Shown here: piece after piece, positions 25,240 through 33,655 of the stretch
Position numbering within the stretch: position 1 is the first letter of the stretch
Layout: the number at the start of each line of letters is the position of its first letter
NCBI GenBank assembly: GCA_026399075.1
Contig: JAPLRR010000005.1
Coordinates: 1-56,820, forward strand
Direction: 5' to 3'
DNA: 56,820 nucleotides
Source of the DNA: Methylococcales bacterium
GTDB taxonomy: Bacteria > Pseudomonadota > Gammaproteobacteria > Methylococcales > Methylomonadaceae
The notes under the pieces: model-generated
Database searches by the model: none
What the model was told of the DNA's origin: nothing
The model's input: the letters and a program-made list of their open reading frames with translations, nothing else
Position numbers and translations under genes: made by a program

Positions 25240-25756
25240 GTTTTGGGGTGGGACGGAAATCCCCAGGCCTATATTTTTTTATTTATCTATTTGTTTTATA
25301 AGGCGCTTTTAGTGCCGACATCCTTTTAAGCTGGGTTCGCCAGGCTTTCCAGCACCCCCGTGTGCGAAATTTCAGTAGATCCATAATGGCCGCTGTGGCC
25401 GTTTTTGCCGTCCGTGCCCCCCTGTGTCCAAAGATCGGTCGTTTGCCAGTGGTTTAACGCCGTTTTGCCTGTCGCATGTGGCCCTCGAAAGTGGCTTTTT
25501 TTTAGGTCCCCCATAACATAGACACTAAGAACATTAATGTCTATTGGACCGAAACTACCAAGCCAATCAATCGTTTAATCCAACAATCCCCGCCCTTTCC
25601 AAAGGGGAAAAGTTGTGAAAATTTTACTGGACCCCTCTAGGACACCCCGATCCCATCGTCGTTGTTGGACGCTGGCACGATTGACACCCAGGGTTAGAGG
25701 CAACTTCCAAACAAGCTCCCGCGTCGCGCAGCGGGTACGAAAATGCGCAAAGATTG

Positions 25757-25846
25757 ACGCCTCTTTTTCTACAAATCTGCCGGATATAGGATCCGTGCCC
25801 CCGAGCTCACCGATCGCGAGAGACGTGTCCGTAGAAAAAGAGGCGT
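25757..25846. repeat. 16-bp perfect inverted repeat with 58-bp spacer
   Basis: ACGCCTCTTTTTCTAC (25757-25772) and its exact complement GTAGAAAAAGAGGCGT (25831-25846). The spacer contains GATCGCGAGAGACG, and no frame is evident. It lies 125 bp before the small ORF that opens the antirepressor/integrase module, so it could be a mobile-element end pair or a protein-binding region for the recombinase. Confidence 0.7.
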
Positions 25847-25896
25847 TGGGGGCCGGGTTTTGCCTGCTCGCGAATAACAACTATTGGACAACCCCG

Positions 25897-25941
25897 GCCC
25901 CACCCCAAATCGACCAGTGCTTGGCTGATTTGGGGTGGGGC
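25897..25941. repeat. 15-bp perfect stem-loop upstream of the antirepressor module
   Basis: GCCCCACCCCAAATC, a 15-nt loop, then GATTTGGGGTGGGGC. The plus-strand sequence after it is TGAAAAATTAATTATTTTAG. The G/C-rich stem then A/T-rich stretch could end transcription or form a leader structure for the small ORF at 25972. Confidence 0.65.
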
Positions 25942-25971
25942 TGAAAAATTAATTATTTTAGGAGAACACGA

Positions 25972-26082
25972 ATGATCGAATTACGGAACACAACCGGAAG
26001 TTTAGTCCCCGTTTCCGTAACGGAAACTGACGCAGAGCGTTCAGGACGAAGGGGGTTTCCCCGCGTTTTGGAGAAAACGTGA
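25972..26082 (+). CDS. Small ORF, 36 residues, leader of the antirepressor module
   Basis: ATG at 25972 with a near-ideal ribosome binding site (AGGAG, 7 bases upstream) and TGA at 26080-26082. The product begins MIELRNTTGSLVPVSVTETD and is otherwise charged, with no recognised family. A second short frame starts with GTG at 26083 and overlaps the antA start. Either a real small protein or a translated leader controlling antA 69 bp downstream. Confidence 0.5.
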   Translation: MIELRNTTGSLVPVSVTETDAERSGRRGFPRVLEKT

Positions 26083-26150
26083 GTGCTGAAGTTTTGGTTC
26101 GCCAAAGTTGGCGAAGCAAAAGTTAATTTAACTGATATGAGGTGTAAAGA

Positions 26151-26810
26151 ATGGCTAATTCGCAAAGTGTACAGGTTCCAGGGGAGAACCTAATCCCCGT
26201 ATTCACCGCAGAAATTGGCGGTGTATCAACGCTGGCCGTGAACGCGCGGGATCTGCACGGATTCCTTGGCGTAAAGCGGGATTTTTCAGCCTGGATCAAG
26301 GAAAGGCTTGCTGAGAGTAAGTTCGTTGAAGGCGAGGATTTTAGGCTCACCCAAATGGGGAAAGCCTTCGACTATATTTTTGAACTGAGCGCGGCCAAGG
26401 AGCTGGCGATGCGAGAAGAGGATGCCGAGGGCCAGATGGCCCGAAAGTATTTCGTCGAATGCGAGCTTAGGTTGGGTGAGGCGCGGCGTGTTACGGAGGA
26501 GGATCCTGATCAGTCAGCGACCGAAATCCCGGATTCCCGTGAAACAGAGCGGGAGCGTTTGCTTAACGAAGCCATTCAGGATCGCATCTTGTTTTGGGCG
26601 CTGAGGGGGCTGGACGGAATTTGCCATCCAGGAATGGACCGGCGCGTGCTTTTTTCGGTTGCTGGGTGTGTTTTTGCCGCATTAGCGGATGAGCTTCATG
26701 ACGAGGCGATGCGCAAAGTTTCCAGCACTCCGACAAGCACCCATGGCTTAATCAAATTTATTAACGAATGGGTGCCGGCATTTTTTAGGGAAGGACAGAA
26801 TGTCGCGTAA
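26151..26810 (+). CDS. AntA/AntB-family antirepressor protein
   Basis: 219 residues. Residues 25-105 match the AntA domain: VNARDLHGFLGVKRDFSAWI, FVEGEDFRL, ELSAAKELAMREEDAEGQMARKYFVECE. In phages this domain relieves repression by a CI-type protein. The C-terminal 100 residues are not assigned. GAGGTG precedes the ATG. It overlaps the integrase start by 11 bp, and that gene overlaps the HTH gene by 17 bp, so the three are translationally linked. This suggests a phage-derived recombination control module on the plasmid. Confidence 0.82.
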   Translation: MANSQSVQVPGENLIPVFTAEIGGVSTLAVNARDLHGFLGVKRDFSAWIKERLAESKFVEGEDFRLTQMGKAFDYIFELSAAKELAMREEDAEGQMARKYFVECELRLGEARRVTEEDPDQSATEIPDSRETERERLLNEAIQDRILFWALRGLDGICHPGMDRRVLFSVAGCVFAALADELHDEAMRKVSSTPTSTHGLIKFINEWVPAFFREGQNVA

Positions 26811-27783
26811 TTACGGGATCGGTTCGCGCAATATGTTTGTTGCCGGGCGGATGGTGCTGCATCGGCGGTCCAACACGGGCTTTAAGACCCAACATGATTA
26901 TGCCGACCGGTGGCGGCTGTTTTGTCGCTGGGCGTCCGAACTGAATGTTAAGAAAATGGAAAATGTCACGCCAGATGTCGTGGTTGAATACGGACGGCAT
27001 CTTCAAAGCCAGCTTGAGGCGGGTGTCTATGCCAGTGCTTCTGCACCCAAGAATTACGTTTCTGCGGTGAATGCGGTAATGAAGCTTGCCACCGGGGGCA
27101 AATGGCACCCGGTATCGCCAGGCAAGGATTGCGGCATTCAAAAGCGCGTCTACATCCCCACGGAAAACAAAGCCATAACGGCTGCCGACCATGCCAACGC
27201 GCAGGCAGCTTCAGGTGCGCGTGTTGCCGCGCTGCTTGGCCTTCAGCGTGCGTTTGGGCTTCGCTTCAAAGAATCGGCTTTGCTAAACGCCAAGTTGGCG
27301 CTGAAGGAAGCCAGTGTAAAAGGGTTCATATCCGTAAAAGCCGGTACCAAGGGCGGCAGGAAACGCACCGTTCCCTGTCGCCCGGTTGGCATCACCGCGC
27401 TCGAACAAGCCGTTGCTGTCCAGGATGGCAGGGCGATGATTCCAAGATACGTCACCGACCCGGAAACTGGTGCCAAGAAAGACCTAAGTAAAGACCTAAA
27501 CTACTACACATTCCGTCAGGAATGCTACCTCGTTGCGGGTGACCAAGGTTTCAATTTCCATTCGGAACGCCATGCCTACGCGCAGGAACGCTACCGGGAA
27601 ATCACCAGCGCACCGTCGCCAATTGAGGCGGGCTGGACTAGGAAGGAACGGTTTAAACACCTTGCCGACTATCTCGCTATTACCGACGCAGAGGCACGAG
27701 AAATAGATGATGCCGCCCGCCAAGTCGTATCAGAGGAACTGGGGCATTCACGGGTGGAGATTACAAATGCGTACTTGGGCTGA
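26800..27783 (+). CDS. Tyrosine recombinase / integrase
   Basis: 327 residues. The N-terminal SAM-like core-binding domain covers about 25-100. The catalytic Arg is in RAFGLRFKESALL (about 150-160), the His-x-x-Arg motif is HSERHAYAQERY, and the C-terminal box is ELGHSRVEITNAYLG, with the nucleophilic Tyr three residues from the end. The family resembles the integrases with PF12834/PF12835-type domains found on plasmids and islands. Last 11 bp of antA overlap its start. Its final 22 codons occur again at 53402-53470, next to a second copy of the HTH gene. Confidence 0.87.
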   Translation: MSRNYGIGSRNMFVAGRMVLHRRSNTGFKTQHDYADRWRLFCRWASELNVKKMENVTPDVVVEYGRHLQSQLEAGVYASASAPKNYVSAVNAVMKLATGGKWHPVSPGKDCGIQKRVYIPTENKAITAADHANAQAASGARVAALLGLQRAFGLRFKESALLNAKLALKEASVKGFISVKAGTKGGRKRTVPCRPVGITALEQAVAVQDGRAMIPRYVTDPETGAKKDLSKDLNYYTFRQECYLVAGDQGFNFHSERHAYAQERYREITSAPSPIEAGWTRKERFKHLADYLAITDAEAREIDDAARQVVSEELGHSRVEITNAYLG

Positions 27784-28500
27784 AGAACTACAACCCCACC
27801 TACACGATTATGTGCGTCGCGGTGGCAAGCAGAACCGCAAGAAACAAGTTTCCCTGATAGTGGATTTTCTTGAATACACGGATTCAACGGAGAAATTGAC
27901 ATCACTGCATCGGTTGGGGAAACGGCAGGTCATTAATTTCTGGAAATCGCATCGGGATATGTCTGACAAAGTGGCTTATGATTATTGGCTTGGCCTATGT
28001 AAACTCTGGGTTTGGATCGATAAGCCCGGTAAGCCGCCGAGGCCGAACAACTTTGGGGATGCGGGAGCCGCTGGTGGCGAGGAACAGGAAAGCATGGTTG
28101 CCGATATGCCGCAGGCTATAAAGTTGGCGCGGGAATCTAAAAAGTACACCGTTCAAAAACTGGCGAATTTGACTGGCTTGGAGTGTTCGTTGATACAAGG
28201 GATAGAGTCGGGGGAGGGTGGTTTGAATATCACATTGTCGGATTATGTGAAGCTGTTCTCTATTTTGGACATACGTTTTGTGTTGCCAGGTTAGTGGTAT
28301 TGGCCAACCCATGTTGTATGGCGCAGTGGTTTTAAGTAGTTTTACCTTTTTATAGCGTCCGCCCAAACCCGTTATAAAAAATCGTTTGCGTGATAAAAAA
28401 ACGCTTTTGTGGGTGTTTTTTTGCGCTTATTGCCTAATTCTTGGCCTTTTTGGCATCTTCGGGGAATAAGGTTGCCTGTGGTTGGTGGGTTGGTGTTGCC
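27714..28500 (+). repeat. Long direct repeat, left copy (integrase end plus HTH gene plus downstream DNA)
   Basis: About 787 bp corresponding to 53401-54188 at roughly 95% or better identity by eye. It covers the last 22 integrase codons, the whole SAM-like/HTH gene and about 205 bp of shared non-coding DNA to ATAAGGTTGC and a little beyond. Same orientation; the copies are 25.7 kb apart and bracket the metabolic cargo. Confidence 0.9.
27767..28294 (+). CDS. SAM-like core-binding domain fused to XRE-type HTH, copy 1
   Basis: 175 residues from the ATG at 27767, inside the integrase's last codons (17-bp overlap). Residues about 1-90 look like the SAM-like DNA-binding half of tyrosine recombinases (YTDSTEKLTSLHRLGKRQVI, YDYWLGLCKLWVWIDK). 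A Gly/Pro linker leads to a C-terminal HTH (about 115-172: AIKLARESKKYTVQKLANLT, LIQGIESGEGGLNITLSDYV). There is no recombinase catalytic domain. Overlap with the integrase suggests an accessory or directionality factor competing for integrase sites, or a repressor. A copy differing at five residues is at 53454-53981. Confidence 0.75.
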   Translation: MRTWAEELQPHLHDYVRRGGKQNRKKQVSLIVDFLEYTDSTEKLTSLHRLGKRQVINFWKSHRDMSDKVAYDYWLGLCKLWVWIDKPGKPPRPNNFGDAGAAGGEEQESMVADMPQAIKLARESKKYTVQKLANLTGLECSLIQGIESGEGGLNITLSDYVKLFSILDIRFVLPG

Positions 28501-28637
28501 AGACATAGGCCTGAAGCGCACCGTGTTTTGTTGGTCAGGTTGCGTGGCGTTTTTTTTGCCCGTATAACTTTTGGATGATTACTTATTCCTATTTTACATG
28601 CTATTCTTTGCGTATCTTTTTTGATACACTATAAATT
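28295..28637. other. Gap between HTH gene and toxin-antitoxin pair
   Basis: The first 205 bp are part of the long direct repeat and contain tracts such as AAAAAATCGTTTGCGTGAT and ACGCTTTTGTGGGTG, with runs of T that could end transcription. The last 60 bp hold the toxin-antitoxin promoter. No gene found. Confidence 0.5.
28612..28627. promoter_or_regulatory. Inverted repeat in toxin-antitoxin promoter
   Basis: GTATC and GATAC separated by six T residues, 11-26 bp before the toxin start, next to TATAAAT. Such short palindromes are typical operators for the cognate HTH antitoxin. Confidence 0.45.
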
Positions 28638-28982
28638 ATGACGCCAATACTTTCTGTTAATTTTTTTGCAACTGAAGCAGGTAGCGAACCCGTTAGAGAA
28701 TGGTTAAAAGCTTTATCTGCTCAAGATAGAAAAACTATTGGCGAAGATATTAAAACGGTGCAATTCGGTTGGCCTCTTGGTATGCCGTTAGTCGATCACA
28801 TTGAAGGCGATATTTGGGAAGTCAGGATTAAGCTCGATAATCGGATAGCGCGAGTTCTGTTTGTAATCGTCAACAAAACAATGATTCTGCTGCATGGCTT
28901 TATCAAAAAAGATCAAAAAACACCGAAGCCTGAGCTTGATTTGGCAAAACAAAGATTGAAGACCTTGCGGGGAAAAAAATGA
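28638..28982 (+). CDS. HigB/RelE-like toxin (phage Gp49-like family)
   Basis: 114 residues of the Gp49/HigB type: EPVREWLKALSAQDRKTIGEDI, then GMPLVDHIEGDIWEVRI, then RVLFVIVNKTMILLHGFIKKDQKTP. The arrangement of basic residues and the LLHGF-KK block are typical of ribosome-dependent mRNA interferases of the RelE superfamily. The gene precedes its antitoxin, as in higBA, and overlaps it by 4 bp (ATGA). Known effect: translation arrest when the antitoxin decays. It fits plasmid stabilisation. Confidence 0.85.
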   Translation: MTPILSVNFFATEAGSEPVREWLKALSAQDRKTIGEDIKTVQFGWPLGMPLVDHIEGDIWEVRIKLDNRIARVLFVIVNKTMILLHGFIKKDQKTPKPELDLAKQRLKTLRGKK

Positions 28983-29281
28983 ATAATCAACACAAAGAAA
29001 ACCTTCATATTGGTAGCAGCTTTGACGACTTCCTTACCGAAGAAGCGATTCTTGAGGAAGTAACTGCCGTCGCAACAAAACGTGTTATTGCCTGGCAAAT
29101 TTCAGAAGGTATGTCTTCGCTTAAGCTGAGTAAAACGGCAATGGCAAAAAAAATGCATACCAGCAGAGCATCGCTTAATAGGTTGTTGGATGAAGAAGAC
29201 ACCAGTTTAACTCTTACAACCTTAGTGAGTGCCGCCGCCGCTCTTGGAAAAAAAGTAAGAATAGAGCTGGAATCAGTCTGA
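28979..29281 (+). CDS. XRE-family HTH antitoxin
   Basis: 100 residues. The HTH is at about 48-80 (LKLSKTAMAKKMHTSRASLN), followed by LLDEEDTSLTLTTLVSAAAALGKKVRIEL, the typical dimerisation tail of HigA-like antitoxins. The start overlaps the toxin stop. It should neutralise the toxin and repress the operon through the palindrome at 28612-28627. Confidence 0.85.
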   Translation: MNNQHKENLHIGSSFDDFLTEEAILEEVTAVATKRVIAWQISEGMSSLKLSKTAMAKKMHTSRASLNRLLDEEDTSLTLTTLVSAAAALGKKVRIELESV

Positions 29282-29516
29282 ATTTTATTTAACGTACCCA
29301 AAAGTGTAGGTAAGTCGAAGGGTCTTTTATTGCCTGTTGATTGAGAAAATAACGGGCAGTTGACGCCATTAATGGCGCATCATGATAGGGGATATAAGCC
29401 CAAACCGTCGAAAATTTTGAGGTGTAGGAGAGTAATAAAGCTCCATACTCAAACACCCTGCAAGCCACATTCTACCGTTAAGAAAACGGTAAGCGCTCAA
29501 TTCTAGGCGTAATTGT

Positions 29517-31014
29517 ACAGCGAAGTATTTTTGTTACATCCAGTATCAATACCTTCGCCAATCAACTAGAGTAAATTTTGGATATTGGAAGATGGGGGAA
29601 GGCCAGAAAAGGTAGAATACAGTTTCTGAAAAAGCATCCACACCCAAACTGGCCATGGACGAAATCATAACAATACTGGACACCCTGAGTCCACACTTAA
29701 ACCCACGCACCCTAAGGCAGCTGACGCTAATTGTGGAAGCCGTGCTGGCAATGACAGGGCGGGTGACGATGCTGAGCATATCGCGCTGGACTGAAAAAGG
29801 CGGCAGCTATCGGACGGTGCAGCGGTTTTTTAAAGGAAAGATAGACTGGCCGACGCTGCGTTGGCAGCTGATCAAGCCACACACGACGGAAATGAAAGGG
29901 GCATGGCTACTTGCCGGTGATGAGGTCATGGTGACCAAATCAGGCAAACACACCCATGGGCTGGGGATTTTTTTTCTTCAATTTTCAACAAGGCGTTGCC
30001 CGGCCTGTGTTTTTTGAACCTGTCATTGGTGTCGGTGGAAACCAGGGCCGCCTACCCTTTGATCACCGGACAACTGGTGCGCGGCGATGTCCAGGCATCT
30101 GCCCCGAAAGCCGCCAAGCCTAAAAACGCAATGCCTGGCTGACCGAAAGGCAGCACCAACAAAAACCGGGAAGACGTGGCGCTATCCCCTTTCCAAACAC
30201 AGCTGCAAGCCTGCATCCGTGCGGCATTGGCCCTGACAGGCCTGGATTTGGGGATCATTTATTTTGTTTACGATGGTGCCTTGGGCAACAACGCGGGGCT
30301 ACAAGCCGTCAAACAAACGGGCCTGCGCCTTATTTGCAAGCTACGCCATGATTCCGTGCTGTACTTCCCTTACGCGGGCCCGTATGCGGGGAAAGGCAAA
30401 CCCCGTAAATACGGCGGAAAGTTGACAGGGGAGACTTTGAAAGCAGGGCATCTGCGGTCAACGTCGACAGAAAAGTCTATTAAAACGCAGGTCTACCAGG
30501 CCAGCGTTTGGCACAAAAACTTTCCGGAATTGCTGAATGTCGTCGTCATTGTCAAAACCAACCTAAAAACAGGGCTGTGCGCAAAGGTGCTGTTATTTAG
30601 CGATGACCTGGCGCTTGCCAGTAAAACATTGATCGCTTACTACTCGCTCCGGTTTCAAATCGAGTTTAACTTCCGGGATGCCAAGCAATAGTGGGGGCTG
30701 GAGGATTTCATGAACGTGAAAGAAGCCCAGGTCAACAATGCGGCCAATTTTTCCTTGTTTATGGTGACCTTTTCGCAGTGCTTATCTGCCAAAATGGACG
30801 GCATCAACAAGGGCAGCATGTTGGACTTGAAAACCATCTTCAGGGCGCGAAAATACACGCGGCGGATTATTTGTCGCTGGGCAAAAATGGCGAACCGTTT
30901 TGTGCGATGAACGTATCTTCCAAGCCGCAGAAATCGGCAGGATTCATGCTAAAGCGGCCTAGGTTTTGGCGAAGGTATTGTTACATATAGTAACAAACAT
31001 ACTTCGCTGTAAGG
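29517..31014 (+). mobile_element. Decayed insertion sequence with palindromic terminal repeats
   Basis: About 1.5 kb. The left end (29517-29562, TACAGCGAAGTATTTTTGTTAC on) and the reverse complement of the right end (30969-31014, TACAGCGAAGTATGTTTGTTAC on) agree over about 46 bp with few mismatches. Each end is itself a hairpin (CGAAGTAT paired with ATACCTTCG-type arms). TA at both tips could be part of the repeat or a target duplication. The transposase inside is broken. Fragments of the same element lie at 9541-9925 and 42949-43025, and its tips resemble the MITEs at 53.1-53.4 kb. Confidence 0.8.
29655..30910 (+). pseudogene. DDE transposase pseudogene (frameshift plus two in-frame stops)
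   Basis: The frame starts at 29655 (MDEIITILDTL) and shifts at an 8-T run near 29969. The following frame reads SSIFNKALPGLCFLNLSLVS and runs to a TGA at about 30140, where PG-stop-PKGSTNKNRED suggests CGA to TGA within a GRPKGS motif. It resumes through YDGALGNN and IEFNFRDAKQ, meets TAG at 30689-30691, and continues WGLEDF to 30910. FRDAKQ-x-WGLEDF looks like the C-terminal catalytic Glu region of IS4-like DDE transposases. With three lesions it cannot make a full protein. Confidence 0.82.
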
Positions 31015-31045
31015 GAAATGGAAAAGTTATTAAATGCAGATTTTG

Positions 31046-31597
31046 TTATTTGGGGCGTTTGTCATTCGGATACCAAAACTGGCTATGGCATTGCTCACAA
31101 GCTTGATCAACAGCGCCGCCAGTTTCCACCAGTTGCTCAACGTTTTTATGATCGATAGCGGCAATCACGCTTTCAGTGGCCTTATGCAGGGCATGGGCGC
31201 GCTGAATGTAATCGCTACGGTTGGCGGCGATGGCTTTTTGGATTTCTGCAGCCGTTAATTCTGCGCCCCCACTGGAAGTGCTTGCTGGCTGCTGAGCTAC
31301 CGATCTACCTTCGATCAATAACAAATTGCTGGCTTCCAAGACAACTAGCGCATGTTGTTTAAGTTGCTGCCATTCTTCATCGGTTTGTGGACGGCGTTCT
31401 TCAGTGCCTTTGGCGGTGCTGATCGTTGCAACCGAATTCCAGACATAATCGATATTAGGATCGATGATGTGCAACATGATGTCTTGAATGCTGGTGCTTG
31501 GCTTAAATAAGCCGACGCTCTCAGATGGGGGGGCGCTACTGCAAGCGTTAAGTAAAACAGCGGTGGCGAAGACTGATAAATACACAGAATATTTCAA
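31046..31597 (-). CDS. Lipoprotein c-type cytochrome-like protein
   Basis: 183 residues from a TTG at 31597 with AGGAG 5 bases upstream; the longer frame lacks a start signal. The signal peptide ends VLLNACSS, a usable lipobox. One haem motif CEQCH near the C-terminus is followed by SQFWYPN, and no second haem site is seen. The middle is helical, like the four-helix cytochrome c' fold or related sensors. It is the last gene of a six-gene minus-strand operon. Outer-membrane or periplasmic electron transfer is likely, partner unknown. The right end of the decayed IS is 32 bp past its stop. Confidence 0.78.
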   Translation of the reverse strand: MKYSVYLSVFATAVLLNACSSAPPSESVGLFKPSTSIQDIMLHIIDPNIDYVWNSVATISTAKGTEERRPQTDEEWQQLKQHALVVLEASNLLLIEGRSVAQQPASTSSGGAELTAAEIQKAIAANRSDYIQRAHALHKATESVIAAIDHKNVEQLVETGGAVDQACEQCHSQFWYPNDKRPK

Positions 31598-31610
31598 AAT
31601 GATCTCCTGT

Positions 31611-32084
31611 TTAGAAAAAGCCGATAAACCGACCGGCAAATGCGACGCCAAACCACAATACTAACGACGCAGCTGCGCTCAATTGGGTAACTAATGCCGA
31701 ACTGGCGTTTGATGAAGTCGCTTTACGAAAAATGCCCACATGGACCAAAAGCGCCAAACCCAACAGAACTAGCTTGTCCCAAAAAAAATCGTTGGCGTAA
31801 TAGTTGGTTGCTGAGGGTGCCAGCATGAGGAAGCCGGAAATAAGCAAAAACGTCAAGCCAATCCAAACCAAGTATCGAGTGGCATGCGCTATCTCAGCAA
31901 TGGGTACTTGGCGCAAGGCCAGACCGAATGCGCGCAAACTTAACAACACAATGGTCGTCAGCAATAACAACATGCCGGTGATGTGTAAGAGTTGAAAGCT
32001 GGCATGAATGAGATGATCCAGATTACCGATGTAGCGGCCAAACGAGCTGCTCTGTAAAGCTTTAAAGTATTCTAAGGTTGTCAT
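31611..32084 (-). CDS. Small membrane protein, DUF6644-like, paralogue 2
   Basis: 157 residues with four predicted membrane segments (about 28-50, 68-90, 100-118, 132-152). Short motifs such as HLIHASFQLLHITGML and RYLVWIGLTFLLISGFLM parallel the upstream paralogue (EGLHLIGLAL and RPWILIGFLLTLSTGVLL). Repeated His residues in the first two helices could bind haem b or metal. 4 bp after the neighbouring gene, so in operon. Function unknown; a membrane electron-transfer or transporter partner of the adjacent cytochrome is an inference. Confidence 0.65.
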   Translation of the reverse strand: MTTLEYFKALQSSSFGRYIGNLDHLIHASFQLLHITGMLLLLTTIVLLSLRAFGLALRQVPIAEIAHATRYLVWIGLTFLLISGFLMLAPSATNYYANDFFWDKLVLLGLALLVHVGIFRKATSSNASSALVTQLSAAASLVLWFGVAFAGRFIGFF

Positions 32085-32088
32085 AGCG

Positions 32089-32586
32089 TTACTCGATGCT
32101 CAAGTAGGGTATTAATCGGCCAGTAATAATCACCAAACTCCACAACAACACTGAAGTGAAGCCCGCAATTTTTACGCCGAATGGCAAACCCGACTGCCCG
32201 CCCCAGTCACTGGCACTTTTGCCCCATTGGCGCTCAAACCACCAAGCATTAATCGCGGCTAAAAAAATAAACCCCAGCTTCAGCTGAAACACGGGCAGGA
32301 AGATGATTTTGGTTGCAGCCGCGATGAACAATAAAACGCCAGTGCTCAAGGTCAATAAAAAACCTATCAATATCCAGGGTCTTAGGGGCTTAAGCACCCG
32401 CTCAACCGGAACCTGCGGTAAGAACAACCCCAGCAGGCGTAAGTCTAAAAAAAACAACAAGCCAACAGATAACGCCAAGCCAATTAAATGCAGGCCTTCT
32501 ACGATAGGAAAAGCATAAACCGATTCACGCAGGGACGTACCTAACCCGGAATCGTATAACTGCTGAGCGATCTCAAGAATAGACAT
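32089..32586 (-). CDS. Small membrane protein, DUF6644-like, paralogue 1
   Basis: 165 residues, four predicted membrane helices. N-terminal SLRESVYAFPIVEGLHLIGL is a typical start for this family, and RPWILIGFLLTLSTGVLLF and FQLKLGFIFLAAINAWWF follow. The start codon directly abuts the stop of the gene before it. Homologous to the next gene (31611-32084). Function unknown. Confidence 0.68.
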   Translation of the reverse strand: MSILEIAQQLYDSGLGTSLRESVYAFPIVEGLHLIGLALSVGLLFFLDLRLLGLFLPQVPVERVLKPLRPWILIGFLLTLSTGVLLFIAAATKIIFLPVFQLKLGFIFLAAINAWWFERQWGKSASDWGGQSGLPFGVKIAGFTSVLLWSLVIITGRLIPYLSIE

Positions 32587-33600
32587 TTACTTCTTACCTT
32601 CTTCGGCCACCAAGCCAAAGCCGCCGTTGTTCTCCGCACAAATCCGCTCATAGTGATCCAAAATCAAACCTTTGCCTGAATGAGTCGCAGGTTCAACTTC
32701 ATAATGCCAGCCATTGGGTTGGTCTTTTTCGGTCCATTTGCGCGCGGGTACTGTCACAGTAAACGGTTTGGTGTAGACACTGGGATCAGTCAACAAGGCT
32801 TCGTAGGTATATCGAGTGCCATCCTTACTAAAAATGTAACGTTCCTGAATACGGCCATTCTCGCTAATGAACTCACCGGAACGGCCAAATAAGGCTTTGC
32901 CATTGTGATTATTGACATCAACCACTAGCGTATTACCTTCCCAATGACCACGGGAATCACCATTCCAGAGTTTGATATTGCTGGGCAAGGCCGGTTTGCC
33001 GTCCAAATGGATAATGCGGGTACCTGAGTTAAACTGAAACACCACATAACCTGGGTATTGGCTGATTTCATAACCATGCCAAAACAATGATTTAGGAATG
33101 CCAGCAGGTGCACACCGCGCTAATGGCTCGATATATTCCGGCTTAACCGGATCGTGAAAATGCGCTTGGAAGTCTTTTACTTTTGCCAAAGCCCAGGGTT
33201 GAAATGGCACTTGTCCATCCGCAGGATCGCTTACCCGACTGGGTGCCCGATCTTCCCTGAGGCCTTTTGCCACTCGATTGGGATTGGGATCGTTAAGAAT
33301 ACCGCCTTGTGGGTCGGTAAAATTATTGTGATTGGCAATAGTATTTGACCAGTGGCCTTGAATGTCCGGTTGACCGTCAGCGGTTTTCGGCCCCGTCCAT
33401 TTACCGGATACCTGCTTGGTAAAACTGCGCTCTTGTTCTATGCCAGGGCCACCAATGGTAAGCGGTTTTGTCGCGGGTTTCTGTGGAGCTGGAACCGGCT
33501 TGGTTTCTTCGGCGGCGATGCTGAGCAACGGCAGCACCGCTAAGCCTGCAAGCAAAAGCGTATACTTGCCAACGTGCCCACGATTATTCTTGGTATTCAT
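32587..33600 (-). CDS. Secreted protein with GDSRGHWEG motif, paralogue 1
   Basis: 337 residues from the ATG at 33600, which has GAGGA upstream; a longer frame begins at 33645. Signal peptide: KYTLLLAGLAVLPLLSIAAEE. The central motif WNGDSRGHWEGNTLVVDVNN recurs in the next gene (WLGDSRGHWEGDTLVVDVKH), as do ERYIF/EKWTY-type and YTYEALLTDPSVYTKPF / YKATIEDPNVFSRPW blocks. The family is common in environmental proteobacteria and acidobacteria but has no function I know. Two cysteines flank the C-terminal half. Probably periplasmic, in an operon with a cytochrome and DUF6644-like proteins. Confidence 0.72.
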   Translation of the reverse strand: MNTKNNRGHVGKYTLLLAGLAVLPLLSIAAEETKPVPAPQKPATKPLTIGGPGIEQERSFTKQVSGKWTGPKTADGQPDIQGHWSNTIANHNNFTDPQGGILNDPNPNRVAKGLREDRAPSRVSDPADGQVPFQPWALAKVKDFQAHFHDPVKPEYIEPLARCAPAGIPKSLFWHGYEISQYPGYVVFQFNSGTRIIHLDGKPALPSNIKLWNGDSRGHWEGNTLVVDVNNHNGKALFGRSGEFISENGRIQERYIFSKDGTRYTYEALLTDPSVYTKPFTVTVPARKWTEKDQPNGWHYEVEPATHSGKGLILDHYERICAENNGGFGLVAEEGKK

Positions 33601-33655
33601 ATCATCCTCAGAGACTTTCATAGTTGCTACAGTAAACTTATCCATCCTGTTCCCC

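Larger units (their letters stand above)
24932..25971. other. Gene-free region between the Stb operon and the antirepressor module (possible oriT)
   Basis: No gene is supported; several minus- and plus-strand frames lack family resemblance. It holds a perfect hairpin (24977-25000), the third short dispersed repeat (25051-25092), a relaxase-nick-like motif (25221-25239), a long A/T tract (25264-25300) and two large inverted repeats (25757-25846, 25897-25941). In R388 the transfer origin lies beside stbA, which makes this the natural place for oriT. Confidence 0.5.
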
